Below are positions 12,525 to 24,400 of a stretch of 64,000 nt of DNA, in pieces. How positions within the stretch are numbered: position 1 is the first letter of the stretch; each line of letters opens with the position of its first letter. Origin of the DNA: Homarus americanus (Eukaryota; Arthropoda; Malacostraca; Decapoda; Nephropidae); the NCBI RefSeq assembly GCF_018991925.1, contig NW_024736071.1, forward strand, positions 13,851,442-13,915,441. The letters run 5' to 3'. The notes beneath the pieces were generated by a model. It saw nothing but the letters and a program-made list of their open reading frames with translations. It did no database searches and had not been told where the DNA came from. The position numbers and the translations under genes were made by a program.

Positions 12525-14947
12525 CAGATAGACCCCGACTTACGACGGGGTTAGGGACCCAAATCCAGGTCGTAAGTCCGACATAGATTAAAAAAAAAAA
12601 AAAATAAATAAAAAAAAATAAAAAAATAAAAATAAAAAATTAAAAAAAAAAAATTAAAAAATCTACAATGAAATATAGTACACTAAACGTATAAAATAAT
12701 GAGGAATGGATACAGTACAGTAAAAGTAATAAATAATGAGGAATGGATACAGTGTGACTGAGCACTTACCTTAAATGTAGTCAGCTGAATGCACACAGAG
12801 CCCCCATAATTTTCTATTTACAGGATACATGGAGACTATATTAATTGGAAGAAGCAGAAGAGGAGACAGGGCTGGGTGGGTCATCAATGTTGCTTTCTTC
12901 AGACAGGTTTATGTACAGGGGTAACTTGCTGGTTGAAGGTATTGGATCATCTTGAGGGAGTGAAGAGGCAGCACGTGAGGAGACAGCACTGGGGGACTTC
13001 TTGAAATAGATGTCCAATTTAGACTGCGCAGTTTGCTTTTTCTTTTCATTATAAATTTCTCTGTAGCAAGCAAGTGAATCTTGGATCATTCTGTCAACTT
13101 TGGCATAACGCTCATAATTTTGATTCATGTCATCAAACATTTTCATTCCTTTATTAATTGTAGCAAATGCCTCTGCCATATGTTTCACTGAAAACTTTTT
13201 GGGGGGTGCAGGCTCTTCTTCTACATTTTGTCTCTCTTCTTCCTCTGCAATTTTCTGTGCATCTAGTTCAATAAGATCCTCGTTACTGAGCTCTTCTGCT
13301 ACACTTTCAACCAACTGTCCAACATCTTCATTATCAATTTCTAACTCCAGCTGTTTACCTAACTCCACTATCTTGTTACTAATATCCAAAATAACTTCAT
13401 TTTCATTAAATCCTCTGAAAGTGTGCGCATATCTTTTCAGTATTTTCTTCCATATTCCATTCATGCAATGTTTTGAAACCTGATCCCATGCTGTACTAAT
13501 GTTCTTTATACATGACAAAATGTTGTACTCCTTCCAAAACTGTCTGAGCGTTTTCTCACCTCCAGTAGCAGCAACAGCCTGAGCGAAGGTCGTGCGTAAA
13601 TAATACGCTTTAAAGGCAGCAATAGCACCTTGATCCATGGGTTGGATGACAGAGGTAGTGTTAGGTGGAATGTACACTACCTTAACATCAGGGTGCATGT
13701 CGTCCAGGTGTGGTGGGTGTCCCGGAGCATTATCCAAAATCAGTAAAATCTTGAATGGAGTCCTTTGTTGCAGACAATACTCCTTGGCTCGAGGAATGAG
13801 ACAAGTCAGGAACCAATCCTCAAACAGGACTAGGGTCATCCAGGCTTTCTTGTTACTGAGATAAAACACTGGCAGTGTGTGCTTGCTGACATGTTTAAAA
13901 GCCCTGGGGTTCTATGAATGATAGATCATGAAGGGCTTTAGCTTGAAACCAGCAACATTCCCCCCCAACAGAAGTGTAATTCTGTCCTTGAATGCCTTGA
14001 ATCCGGGCATTGTTTTTGCCTCTTTGTGGATGTATGTCCGCTCAGGCATGCGTTTCCACAATAATTCAGTCTCATCCACATTGAATATTTGCTCAGGCAA
14101 ATAATTCCCTTCCACAATCACATCATCTAACTCCTCCTTAAAAGCTTCGGCAGCAACAACATCGGCACCAGCTGCCTCTCCACTCACCTTAACATTGTGT
14201 AGACTGTAGCGTCTTTTAAATCTATCAAACCACCCACGACTTCCCGTAAAGGTTTGATCACATTCATCTCCTGCCTGCTCCTTCAGGCTTTGGAACAGGC
14301 TTCTTGCTTTAGCCTGTATGGTTAGAACGCTTAAGGGTACACGCTTCTGTATCTGGTCTTCTATCCATATCACCAATAATTTTTCCATATCGTGGATAGG
14401 ACCTTGTCTTTTCTTTGATATTATAGTTCCCTTTATAGGTGTTGTTCCTTTCACTACTTCACGAATACGTTCCTTGTCCTTCAGAATAGTGGATATAGTC
14501 GAGTGTGAGAAACCTAGGTCGCGTGAGATCGTTGCTACTGTTTTTCCATTCTCATACTGTGATATTATCTTCAGTTTCATCTCAAAAGTAATTGCCTGTT
14601 TCCTTTTCCTTGGAGTACCACCAGCACTCCCACTTTTACGCTTTCCAGTCATTATAAAGTCAATTAAATACAATAATAACGAAAGTTCACAGCGCGATCA
14701 GTATAGTATACGATAGCCAAACACAAACAAAGCGCTCCACTGAGTGAGTGTACCCACGAGGCGACCCAAGACACCCCTCCCTCTCGCCCGGGACGGAAAT
14801 GTTTCGGTATAGAAAATGCGCGCGTCATTTGAAAAAAATTTTGGTCACGACGGTCGCAGTCGTATGTCCCGTACGGACGTACGGTCAAAGCAGGTCGTAA
14901 GTACCAATGGACGTAAGTCCACGTAGTCGTAAGTCGGGGTCTGTCTG
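12525..14947 (-). mobile_element. T2 Tigger element, full length (2423 bp)
   Basis: Ends are CAGATAGACCCCGACTTACG and, inverted, CAGACAGACCCCGACTTACG, with TA at 12523-12524 and 14948-14949. The subterminal word GTCGTAAGTC recurs several times at each end. An A-rich tract lies at 12590-12655. The only long gene is the transposase on the minus strand, starting about 290 bp from the 14947 end. Short deletion derivatives of this family occur at 60780-61057 and 63407-63860. Confidence 0.93.
12841..14652 (-). pseudogene. T2 Tigger transposase with a single premature stop
   Basis: The frame runs from ATG at 14650-14652 (MTGKRKSGSAGG) to 12841, about 603 codons, and is broken only by one TAG at 13912-13914. 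The damaged copy at 5045-5980 has a glutamate codon (GAG) there, so this looks like a single substitution. Order of parts: basic N-terminus; psq-type helix-turn-helix (ENGKTVATISRDLGFSHST); CENPB-type domain (VLTIQAKARSLFQSL); then a DDD catalytic domain with IFNVDETELLW, LLILDNAPGHPP and SVIQPMDQGAI. The tail is acidic with glutamate-rich stretches. It contains QSKLDIYF (13003-13026), which fits the PCNA-binding consensus Q-x-x-hydrophobic-x-x-aromatic-aromatic. Of the Tigger genes here it is among the least decayed. Confidence 0.92.
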
Positions 14948-15271
14948 TAGTTCCCTGTACTGCATATATTGTCAATATGTTAAATAAATGTTAAAATGAC
15001 TAATAATTTTAATATAAAAAATGCAAACATATTTAAGAGCATATCTTTATGGATATTTACTCCACTGGAAATGAATGTAAACAGACCAGATTACTGAATT
15101 GGCAGACTAGCCCAACAGCTGATCAGCTGATGCTCACAACAAAACGTGATGTTCGTAAGGATTTTGTTAATCGAATTTTGTTCGTTAACCGAATTGAAGA
15201 TTCTTATGGAAGGTAATTCATTAACCAAATTTTTTTTAACCGAACCGTTTGGTAACCGAGGGACCACTGTA

Positions 15272-15881
15272 TTTATCGCCCATGGTCTCATATTGTTTCC
15301 CACAAAGTATGCACAGATAGTTGTTTTAGCTACTGTACCTCCACCAAGTGTTGCGGTAAAGGTTGAGTCGACAGTTAGCACCCAAACAGTTGTTCTTTGG
15401 ATGGTACTTGGTAATATAGTGGAAATGACAAAATTTTAGTATTTTTTCTTTTTAGCCTATTTTACGATCATAAATTACTTGTTAGTTGGTAGCGCATGAG
15501 AGGAGAGGGAAATAACAGGGTAAAAACACTATGAACACTGATCTTATGACAGTAAATTTGCACCTGCTTGCTCTTTAGGCGAAGCAATGTTTACTGTTAT
15601 GGTGCCGTCAAATATCTCATGGCGACCATGTTTTGGTTCACATCTGCTGTACAGGAGCTTCCTCGGTCTTTGTTTTCATGTCATGATATGAATGTCGATC
15701 TCATTGGATGTGTTGATTGCAATTTATATATGATTGAATTTGTTAATTTTTTCTAGAGATGTTATTTGGATGATAGTAAGAATATCAAAATGACAATGTA
15801 CAGTTTAGGAATTCAGGTGAGCTTAGCTAAGGTTCAAATAGGTTCTGTGCATTGTTGTTCAGATTTTCTTATTTAGTATCT
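15272..15881. other. intergenic, no recognised feature
   Basis: No transposon terminus or supported coding block found. A 62-codon frame at 15568-15756 has no recognisable content. Confidence 0.45.
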
Positions 15882-16233
15882 GTAGTGGATGCAATCCTAG
15901 ACAAGGTTCTTGAAACTCCAGAGCACGAGCAGTAGGTATATTCAATAAGTGTACAAGACTTGGCGTGATAGCCGACCGATACAGGAGCGAGCACAAGGGA
16001 CCCCGGACCGTAGGTAGGCCGGAGCCGATCTGAGGGAAATTAGCTAGCTAGGCAAGGAGAGTTGCTAGACATTACTAGGACAATAAATGAGGTCTTCTAA
16101 TTACTCGACTAGCGCGGTACAGACATAGTACATCGGGACACAGTAAATGGACATAGGCATTAGACATAAGCATAGATATCAGACATGCTATAATAATATG
16201 TAGTAATACAGACATGTGAATAAATGGTATAAT
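15882..16233 (+). repeat. possible solo LTR-like sequence
   Basis: It begins TGTAGTGGAT, contains AATAAA near 16082, and is followed by TGGTAACAGAG at about 16237, which resembles the primer-binding site complementary to initiator tRNA-Met (TGGTATCAGAG) with a mismatch. There is no CA end and no target duplication, so this is only a suggestion. Confidence 0.25.
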
Positions 16234-17218
16234 GAATGGTAACAGAGTCTTGGCGTCAGGCGTGTTCACATATCTTGGTATGTACATATCTATACAGTAT
16301 CATCCAAACAATATCTTATGTAAATTTGGTGCAATTCCAAAAATTTCTTTTGGTGCTGTCTCCTCCACCATTACCCTTGGCACCAGTGGTGTATGTGTGG
16401 CGCTCAGCATTAGAAGGGGGTGAAGCGACACCCTGGTTAAAATTAGTTTTTTGATCGATATCACTATTTTCTCCCTTCCTCTACATGTTGGCAGGATGTA
16501 ACCCTCTAGCTAGAATAGAAATTCCTTCAAAAATAAGGTGTGATTTCGCCTAAGGCCTGGAGCTACGTATCTGGCTGTGTGCTCAGTCAAAGAAGGTGGC
16601 AACATCCTGTTCAGAGCATGAGGAGCACGAACCAATGACAGCGTGCCTCCCTCGGACCATACCCCCTAAGGCAGCCAATCGCAATGGATTTTCCCTTGCT
16701 ACGTCACAGCTCCTCGGTCAATTCGTGCTCTCAGATGCTGCCTCCTTTGTTAGTTTTGGCACGTTGTATAGCATAAGGAGGTTCAGTGTACTTTCTATTT
16801 GCTATTTTTGATAACTTTAAGGTGTAACATTGACGTTATTCGTATTCCACGGGTGTGAGAAGTGTTGTGCAATATTTGCCCGATATTAGAGCAAGACGAG
16901 TGAGGCTAGGCCTTCTGGTGTTGGTTCAGGAGCCTATTATTCCTGAGCGTGTTTAGTGATGACAGTGCTCACGTGGACACCCCAGGAATGCCTGGTGACA
17001 GTGATTTTGGCACACTCATAATACAAAAAGTGACTGCTATGCATCACAAGACAATTTTGCAGACTGTTCCGATACAGAGTTACACATGCACTGACGGCAA
17101 TAATGACGATGAAAGTGAAGATGAAAATAATGAAAGTGAGTCTAATGGTAACACAGTGACACTAATGTTTCACAACAAGAAAATGCAGACTGTGAGGAAG
17201 TAAAAGTGGACATTGACT

Positions 17219-18285
17219 GGGAAATGTCCTAGCGTGGATAGAAGACTTTCTACATGACCTCAAGCAGTGTGTGGTGGTTAATGGCACGAAATCGTCATCC
17301 GTACATATCACAAGTGGGGTACCACAGGGCAGTGTATTGGGCCCGCTGTTGTTTGTTTGTTTCATAAATGACATGCCTGACGTTGTACACTCCTCCATAC
17401 AAATGTTTGCCGATGACGCTAAGTTATTTCGGGAAATTAAGAACCAAGCGGACTGTGAAGAGCTGCAGAAGGACCTCTGTGGGCTCCAGGAATGGTCGAA
17501 GAAATGGCTGAGATTCAATGTCACGAAGTGTAAGAGGATGCACCTGGAGCGTATCAACGGTAAGGAGGCATATCATATGTCCCAACGGGATGAAGAAACT
17601 GTGCTAGTTGAGACTGAATGTGAGAAGGACCTAGGTGTGCATGTTGACAATGAGCTGAAGTTCTTGGGCCATTGCGAGAAGGTAAACCAAGCAAATAAAA
17701 TATTGGGTCTTATAAGAAGGTCGTTCAGATATCTAGACGGTCCGTCCCTCGTAACGATCTTGAAGAGTGAAGTGCTTCCCCATCTGGAGTACTGTCACCT
17801 CGCCTGGTCCCCGAGATATGCTAGGGACTGTCAGTTGGTTGAAAATGTTCAAAGGAGGGCCACCACTGGTGCCTGCACTTCGGCACCTCAGCTACCCTGA
17901 GAGATTGGAGCGCCTGAACTTGCCTAGCTTATACTACAGACGGGCAAGGGGTGACCTAGTTGTGGTGTATAAGCATCTCAGGGGGCACTACTCAGTCGAG
18001 TGTCCTTACTTGGAGCTGGCTGACGCTCGCCCCACGAGGGGTCACAGCCCAAGATTGAAGAAGCCGCAAGTCCAGAAAACTGTGAGGGCAAACTTTTTTG
18101 GAGTGAGGGTTGTAAACTCTTGGAACAATCTACCAGAGAGTGTTGTGACAGCACCGAGTGTGAGCTCTTTCAAGACAAGACTTGACCAACACTGGAGCAG
18201 GTTCAGGTACATTCAGGAGCCGGTGCATGCCCAGTACTTGCCAACAGTGCGTGACAGAGACGTAACCGATCGCCCGGGTGGCTAA
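17219..18285 (+). pseudogene. LINE reverse transcriptase, C-terminal part
   Basis: The reading starts inside the RT domain (WIEDFLHDLKQCVVVNG), followed by GVPQGSVLGPLLF and the catalytic QMFADDAK. The thumb and connection region (LRFNVTKCKRMHL, CEKDLGVHVDNELKF) comes next. Near 17866 two bases are missing relative to the copy at 31765-32034, and the homology moves to the overlapping frame 17767-18285: RHLSYPERLERLNLPSLYYR, ending [12 protein letters not shown]. No endonuclease domain is present. The clade is CR1/L2- or RTE-like; I cannot decide between them. Confidence 0.85.
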
Positions 18286-18400
18286 CGAGCCGATCTTTTG
18301 GTGAAGAGGATAAATGAAAGGGAAAAGTAATCAGACGTGACGATCGCCCAAGTGGCTAACGAGCCGATCAGTGGCGAAGAGGATAAAAGTAAGAGACATG
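17219..18400 (+). mobile_element. CR1-like LINE, 5'-truncated
   Basis: The insertion is flanked by CATTGACT at 17211-17218 and 18401-18408. It holds the C-terminal half of a non-LTR reverse transcriptase and a short 3' tail containing two imperfect copies of a unit with GGCTAACGAGCCGATC and GAAGAGGATAAA (18270-18320 and 18341-18395). A second copy of the same family is at 31511-32790 on the minus strand. Confidence 0.9.
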
Positions 18401-19250
18401 CATTGACTTTGATCGTGATGAAAGTGAGCCTGACCCAATGAATGCTAGTGAAAGTGAGCCCATAACTCAGTCTTATCATGAAACTGAACTCTTGCCGGCA
18501 ACAATATCCAATTATTTAGTTGTTGAAGAATCTGTGTGCTGATTTTTTGAGAGTGCAGAGAAAGACTTTGATCAGTACGTGATTGATTATGAAGAGGCCA
18601 TTAAAGTTATACGCACTCTTCAGGATTTATGTAACTTCAAGTTACTACGATCTTCAGGGATAATAAAACGAAGGAACTAAACAAAGTAGGCTAATACAGT
18701 ATTGTATTACTATTACCATAATACTGTTTTACCAAAGATTATGTAAACTTTCTCTGCCTTTGTATTCGTATGTTAATTACTTTGGGGGGGATGAGTGTTG
18801 TGGTGTTTTCTTATTATTACACACTATTATACTTTACAATATCATAAATCTTTGGCTAATTATAGGGACGAAAAGATAAATACTGATAGGCGAATGAGTT
18901 TTTTTATTATTATTGAATGGTATTTTTTGGGGGGGGGGGTGGTGTAAGACGAGTGCTGTTTTTGGTGATCATTAACTTGTTTTACAGTATTAGCCCACAA
19001 TAATAAGAAAATTTTGCAAAAAACGCAATTATTGTTGGTTTGAGATCAAACAATTGCACATCACGGGTAGTTATTCTCATTCAATTCGCGATAAAATAAT
19101 AACTGTTCACAGAGGTAACTTCCAGTTTTCACACTTTGCTAGGAGAGGGATTGAGCTGCATGATAAAAAAGAATAACCCTCTTGCTTAAATTCGTTTTTC
19201 TCAGCCTTTTGAATTTGGCGCTTCATCCCCCTTCTAATGCGGAGTGCCTC

Positions 19251-19667
19251 GTATGAGGAGTAGAAAACATGTGCTGGTAATTTGTTGAACCCGTATGAAA
19301 TGTGTATTTCAGGTTGACTATATTAGTCATATTCAAGATATATTAACTGTAATCAACTATATAGGTGTTACCGCCGGGTCGGGCACAAGAAAGAGCGAGT
19401 TCTGTAGGACGTGCATGCACTCTCAGCAGAGGCCAGACTTCTTCCCCTGTGAGAACTCAGCAACTGGTAAGCTCATTGATTGTTCAGTATCTTTTTTTAG
19501 GTTTTTGTAGTGAAATTTTATTACTGTTGTGCAGAGAATTTGGATTATGTTTCTCCTGGCCTGCATTTCATTCATTAAGTTATTTGCAAGATCACCTGCC
19601 AGAATACTTCCTAACACTGTTTATTTTATTCTGTGAGCTATCTGTTCTTGAGGCAGATACAGTTGCC
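19251..19667. other. intergenic, no recognised feature
   Basis: Between the outer end of the unclassified transposon and the start of the long inverted repeat. No terminus or coding block is supported. Confidence 0.45.
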
Positions 19668-20691
19668 TCAAAGAGTTCTTTTACCCCCCTTTGGTGATGT
19701 TTACATAAATGTGGTAACGTCACATTTCCAGACTTATAAATGAATGAGTAATAGTCTTGTAACGTTGAGCCAATTGGTGGAAAAGTTCTGGTGTTGGACA
19801 TCAGTCCTTGCCCCAGAAATAAAACTGAAGGTTACCTCACCACCATATTATCACTATCATGTTACATAAGTAATCCTCAATCCTGTTTTCATATTTCATG
19901 ACGGCTCTGAACACGCCTTTGAAGACAATCTCCACCGCTGCCACGACCACAGCACCTTGCATGATACTCCATTATACAGGCCTACCACCATCCACATTTA
20001 TATTTGATGCCTCTTACGGTTTATATACAGTACTATGTTTGCCGGCTTCCTACGATTGCTTACCAAAAGTATTTTGGTTTTATATAATTTTATATGTCTA
20101 CGTGACATGAAGCATGGGACCAAGTACCAGTGGCATTTTATTTATTTTTTTATTTTTTTAATACAATAAAGCCTTGAATAACGATGTTAATGTGTCCTCC
20201 AATATTGCAGTGCAAGGTGAATCGCTTTATCGCGAATCAATAATTACCAGTAAAATAAAGCAATAATAATGAGATGAGTTCCCAAGTGTGACCTTTTCAT
20301 ATCTTTTGTGTGGCTTTTAACTCTCTCTTCCCCCCAAGACACTAAAAATAATGAAAAGTGCAAACTATATTCTTTAAATAATGATTCTGAATGCACCTTA
20401 TACAATATAAATGAATAATATGGTCACACAAGAGGTGGGACGCCATTGTTTTCGTTTTTGTTTACAGCTGGAAGTCTGGGACGATAGTTCTACACGAGCA
20501 AATGAAGAAAATAAGACCCTGGTTGTAGCTGTAATAAATTTAATTTAAAAAAATAATAATATATATATATGTTTTAAGTAACGCTATTTAATGTTAATAA
20601 ATGGAACAATCGAAGAAGCTCACCACTAATGGCAAAGAAAAAAAAGAGGTGGATTGGGAATGCCAACATATACATGCACATTTAAGGATAC
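19668..20691 (+). repeat. left arm of a long inverted repeat
   Basis: From TCAAAGAGTTC at 19668 the sequence matches the reverse complement of 26863-27883, ending at 27883. The arm is cut at 20691 by the Gypsy element and resumes at 26339-26475. The small frame here (19898-20110) recurs on the opposite arm because the DNA is repeated; it is not evidence of a gene. Confidence 0.9.
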
Positions 20692-20957
20692 TGTGGGTTA
20701 TGTATATAAGCTACTGTGCTGAGTAGCAACCCTGTATATAAGCTACTGTGCCGAGTAGCATTTATATATATTATCACGTGGCAACATTGCTCCGAGGCTG
20801 CCATATGGCAAGGCAGCCTCAGTCTGACTGTGTGAGCCGTGCATGGCACACAAAAGTCACCACTTGTATTTCTCTCATCCATAATGAACGGACCATGGTG
20901 TTACTCAGTGTTTCCCTACCCATCATTGCATTCTTTGGGGAACACTAGTAACCACCA
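20692..20957 (+). repeat. 5' LTR of the Gypsy element (266 bp)
   Basis: Begins TGTGGGTTATG and ends AACCACCA. It carries two copies of a roughly 35-bp unit with TATATAAGCTACTGTG near its start. TATATAAG could act as a TATA box in each copy. Confidence 0.95.
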
Positions 20958-20978
20958 TGGCGCAGTGCCTAGGATCTG
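20958..20978 (+). promoter_or_regulatory. putative primer-binding site
   Basis: The 5' LTR is followed directly by TGGCGCAGTGCCTAGG. A TGG right after the LTR is the expected complement of a tRNA CCA end. The tRNA species was not identified. Confidence 0.5.
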
Positions 20979-21456
20979 TGGACTTACAAAGTGTGTGAAC
21001 TATGCCGAGACAGTTACGTCTGCTGGTGATGCGCGTCGACTCAGTGTGTTGTGTTGTGTTTTTCTGTGTTTCGCCGCGATGTGCAGTGTTGGGCCGTCAC
21101 AGTGCTTTTTAGTGACGGTGGCAGTGTTAGTGCCAGTGTATTAGTGTGTCTAGAGCTGCGAGTTGAGCATTGGCCTGTTTTTTGTGGTACCCACGGAGCA
21201 CCCCGGCGTACACCCTTCTCGTGTGACATCCCGGGGGAACTGACGGTCTCACCCCCACCCCCGGCGGCTCTAGCCACCTGCCTTAAGGCCACCACGCTCC
21301 GCTCTCTCAGACACACACACACACGCACGCACTCGCTCATGGACAGAACAGTGGACTATATGCGCATTTCTGCTCTGTTTATATCATATATATGTGGTTC
21401 GAGCTGTTGAGGCGCCACTTTATATACTAAACAGTGCAGTCCACGCACACACTAAG

Positions 21457-24400
21457 ATGGGAGGTAAGAAGGGACGACGTCAAGATGGGAGACACGACTC
21501 CCCACCACCTTCTCCTCCACCGGGCGCAGACTCTCATCCTCCACCTCCAGTGACGGACATTGCCACAATTCTGAAGTGGATGGACGACCGGGACAAGAGA
21601 CGCAGAGAGATGGAACTTCAGAGGGAGGAGACATGAAGAGAGGAGGAAAAGTTGCGTTTTGAGGCACTATTGGCGACCCTGGCGCTAACCCACCCTCCCT
21701 CACTCGCAGGTAGCGCGCATATAGGCGCCAGTACCCTCCCTCCTCCACCACACCAGCGTCCTTCAGGTACTCTTGCCTCCAAACAAACAGCTCCCAAGGC
21801 ATCTGTTCAACCCCCACCCGCCCTCTCACCAGACGTCACGTTTCAGCTTTTTCGTGAGTGGAGGCGGTGTTGGACAGATTACTCCACGATGGTGGACCTG
21901 GACAGCATGCCTCTAAACAAACAGCTCATCCAACTGCGGATGTGTTTGTCGCTGGAGACCCAGAGAGTTTTGGAGCACACGTTGCAAGTGCCTCCCGATT
22001 CTACCTCTTCAGTGACGGATGTGCTCGACCTTTTACAGGAGCATGTTAAGGGTCGGAACAACGAGGCTTTGCGTCGCCGTGCCTTCACCAGCTGCAAGCA
22101 GGCGGAGAACGAATCCTTTGACGACTTTTTTGTACGCTTGAAGAGTTTGTCAGAGGAGATCGACGTCTGCAAGGCGCACAGCCGGGAATGTGAGGAAGCC
22201 TGGATCAAGCACGGGATCTTGACAGGTGTCAGGCACGAAGAGTTGATGCAGCGACTCATCCCCCTGGACGCTTCCTCCACACTCCAGGTGGTAGTGACTG
22301 AATGTCGGTCATACGAGGCCACCAAGTCCGCCACCTCTGCCTTACGGGCCCCTCCTGCTGTGAGAGCAATCTCACAATACAAGAAAGGTAAGAAGGCGGC
22401 CAACAACGCGAAGGCTGCCACACGTTCTTCCACGCCTCCGCCTAGTGCTTCCTGTGGCAGCTGTGGAAAGCGGCATGGCCCCAAGACTTGCCCGGCCACC
22501 GACGCACTGTGTCGTGGATGTGACCGTAAGGGCCATTGGTCTAACACAGACAGGTGCCCTGCACAAGGCCACAAGTGTCAGGCCTGCGGTCGCTATGGAC
22601 ACTACGACAAGTGCTGCCGCCAACCCAAGCCCAAAAGCCCGAGACGAGGAGGACAGCAGCGCACTTCCCTCGGGGTGGATCGCACACAGCCCCCTCCAGA
22701 TGGCCCACGCAGCCCCAAGCAGCAGCGGAGTCACATCAGGAGGGTGGAATCGACCACACGCCCCAGGGCTACCCCTTCCCCTACTATCCGCGTCGCCGTC
22801 ACACATGGTGATGTGTCGGGTCACATCGAGGTGATACCGGACACCGGCGCCGATACTACGGTGATTGGATTGAAGCACCTCCAGAAACTGGGCCTCGCCA
22901 AGCGCGGCCTGGGACCACTGCCGCAGCTGCAGTACTACAATGCGGACGGTTCCCAGATGCCGGATGCTGTGGGCTCCTTTCAAGCAGAGATCACCTACGG
23001 CGACAGGTCGTGTCACGGATGGATCGACGTGCAGCCTACTCTCGCTACACCCTTGTTGTCGTGGGAGCACTGCAAGGAGTTAGGCGTGGTGCCCAGAGAC
23101 TTTCCTGAGCAGATCCCAGCTGCTTGGTACACCGCCAGCAGGGTGCGGGAATCAACGAGCCACGCGCTTGGCGCTGCCGCACAGAGCTGCCCAGAACCCG
23201 CGTCCACTCCCGCCCCGCCTCCACCCAAGTCACGGCTGCTTCCTCTTCACAGAGAGACGTCTTCTTCAGCCGCAAGGGCCTACTTCCTGAAGGAGTACTC
23301 GGATGTGCTGGTGACGAAGGAGGCCCTACGGACCGCGCCACTGAAGGCTATGGCGGGTCCGCCTATGAGGATACATCTGCGGGAAGATGCACAGCCGTTT
23401 GCCATACACACTCCCCGGTTGATTCCTCTCGCCTTCAGGGATTCAGTCAAGAAGGAACTGGATTCCATGGTGGCCCAGGGTGGCATCGTACCCGTTGGTG
23501 ACGACCCATCCCCTTGGTGCCACCCTCTAGTCGCTGTGGCTAAGACTAACGGTGGAGTGCTGATTACTACCGACTTGTCTAAGCTTAACAGCCAGGTGTC
23601 CCGTCCTGCCCACCCTTCACCCACACCTTTTGCAGCTATACGGAGTGTGGATCCGAAGGTACGGCACTTCTCGACGATGGACGCCCTCTGTGGTTACTGG
23701 CAGATCCCACTGAAGGAGGAGGATCAGCCACTGACCACTTTCATCACGCCTTACGGACGCTTCCGCTACTGCCGTGGCCCTATGGGATTCGCTGCTACGG
23801 GGGACGCCTTCTGTCTCCGTGGTGACATGGCACTTCAAGGCGTGACCAGTTGCGTGAAGGTAGTGGATGACGTCCTCCTCTACGATGAGGACTACCTGAC
23901 GCATCTTCGCCGCATCGACGAGGTACTGACCAGGTGTAGGACGCACGGCATCACTCTGAATGCCGAGAAGTTCGTCTTGGCCGCACCTGCAGTGTCCTTC
24001 TGCGGCTACCGACTCTCAAGGGCTGGCATTGCTGCAGACCCGGAGAAAGTTCGCGCCATAGCGGACTTTGCAAAACCTGCCAACCTTACGGATCTCAGGT
24101 CTTTCATGGGCCTGGTGAACCAGATGGCAGAATTTTCTCCTGACGTCTCCGCCGCTGCCGGGGCTCTCCGCCCTGTCAAGTCCACCTATCCTCGCTACTT
24201 TCGACCCAGCGCTCCCCACCGTCCTCCAGACAGACGCCTCGCGCCTGTATGGGGTTGGTTACACCATTCTCCAGGATCACGGTGGAGGAAAGTACCGGCT
24301 CGTACAGTGTGGCTCTCGCTTCCTCACCGATGCTGAGTCTCGCTACGCTACCATCGAGCTGGAGCTGCTGGCAGTGGTATGGGCCTTATCGAAGTGCAAG

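Larger units (their letters stand above)
11998..15269. mobile_element. T3 MITE, split by a nested Tigger (T2)
   Basis: Left end CAGTTGTCCCTCGGTTAACG; right end, inverted, CAGTGGTCCCTCGGTTACC. TA lies at 11996-11997 and 15270-15271. Removing the nested element at 12525-14947 leaves about 850 bp, the same size as the intact sister copy at 49593-50447, and the body (GTAATTGGTTCCAGCTCACC, GGTTGATGATGATG) is shared. The T2 insertion is therefore younger than this MITE. Confidence 0.92.
16949..18684 (+). pseudogene. acidic protein of the 16396-19250 element, split by LINE
   Basis: The left part (16949-17218) encodes DDESEDENNESESNG and, after a frame change near 17160, a frame reading NVSQQENADCEEVKVDID. 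The right part (18401-18684) continues that frame directly after the LINE with FDRDESEPDPMNASESEP, and later reads FESAEKDFDQYVIDYEEA after an in-frame TGA. The tail pattern (acidic region, then a helical segment with IKVIRTLQDLCNF) resembles the C-terminus of a Tigger-type transposase, but no catalytic motif remains. Function cannot be assigned. Confidence 0.5.
16396..19250 (+). mobile_element. unclassified DNA transposon split by a LINE
   Basis: An inverted pair of about 30 bp marks the ends: GGCGCTCAGCATTAGAAGGG at 16396 and, inverted from the right, GGCACTCCGCATTAGAAGGG, both continuing to TGAAGCG. The inner parts of a coding region flank the LINE at 17219-18400. Target duplication is not clear (GTATG near both ends). 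The superfamily cannot be named. Confidence 0.6.

Noticed and set aside
15882..16240. Complete LTR retrotransposon start with an initiator-tRNA-type primer site
   Set aside because: No CA end, no second LTR and no gag-pol nearby; kept only as a low-confidence repeat.
19898..20110. 70-codon frame repeated at 27441-27668, and the pair 19592-19801 / 27750-27941, as possible conserved genes
   Set aside because: Their conservation is explained by the long inverted repeat; no known motif, and the frames are short.
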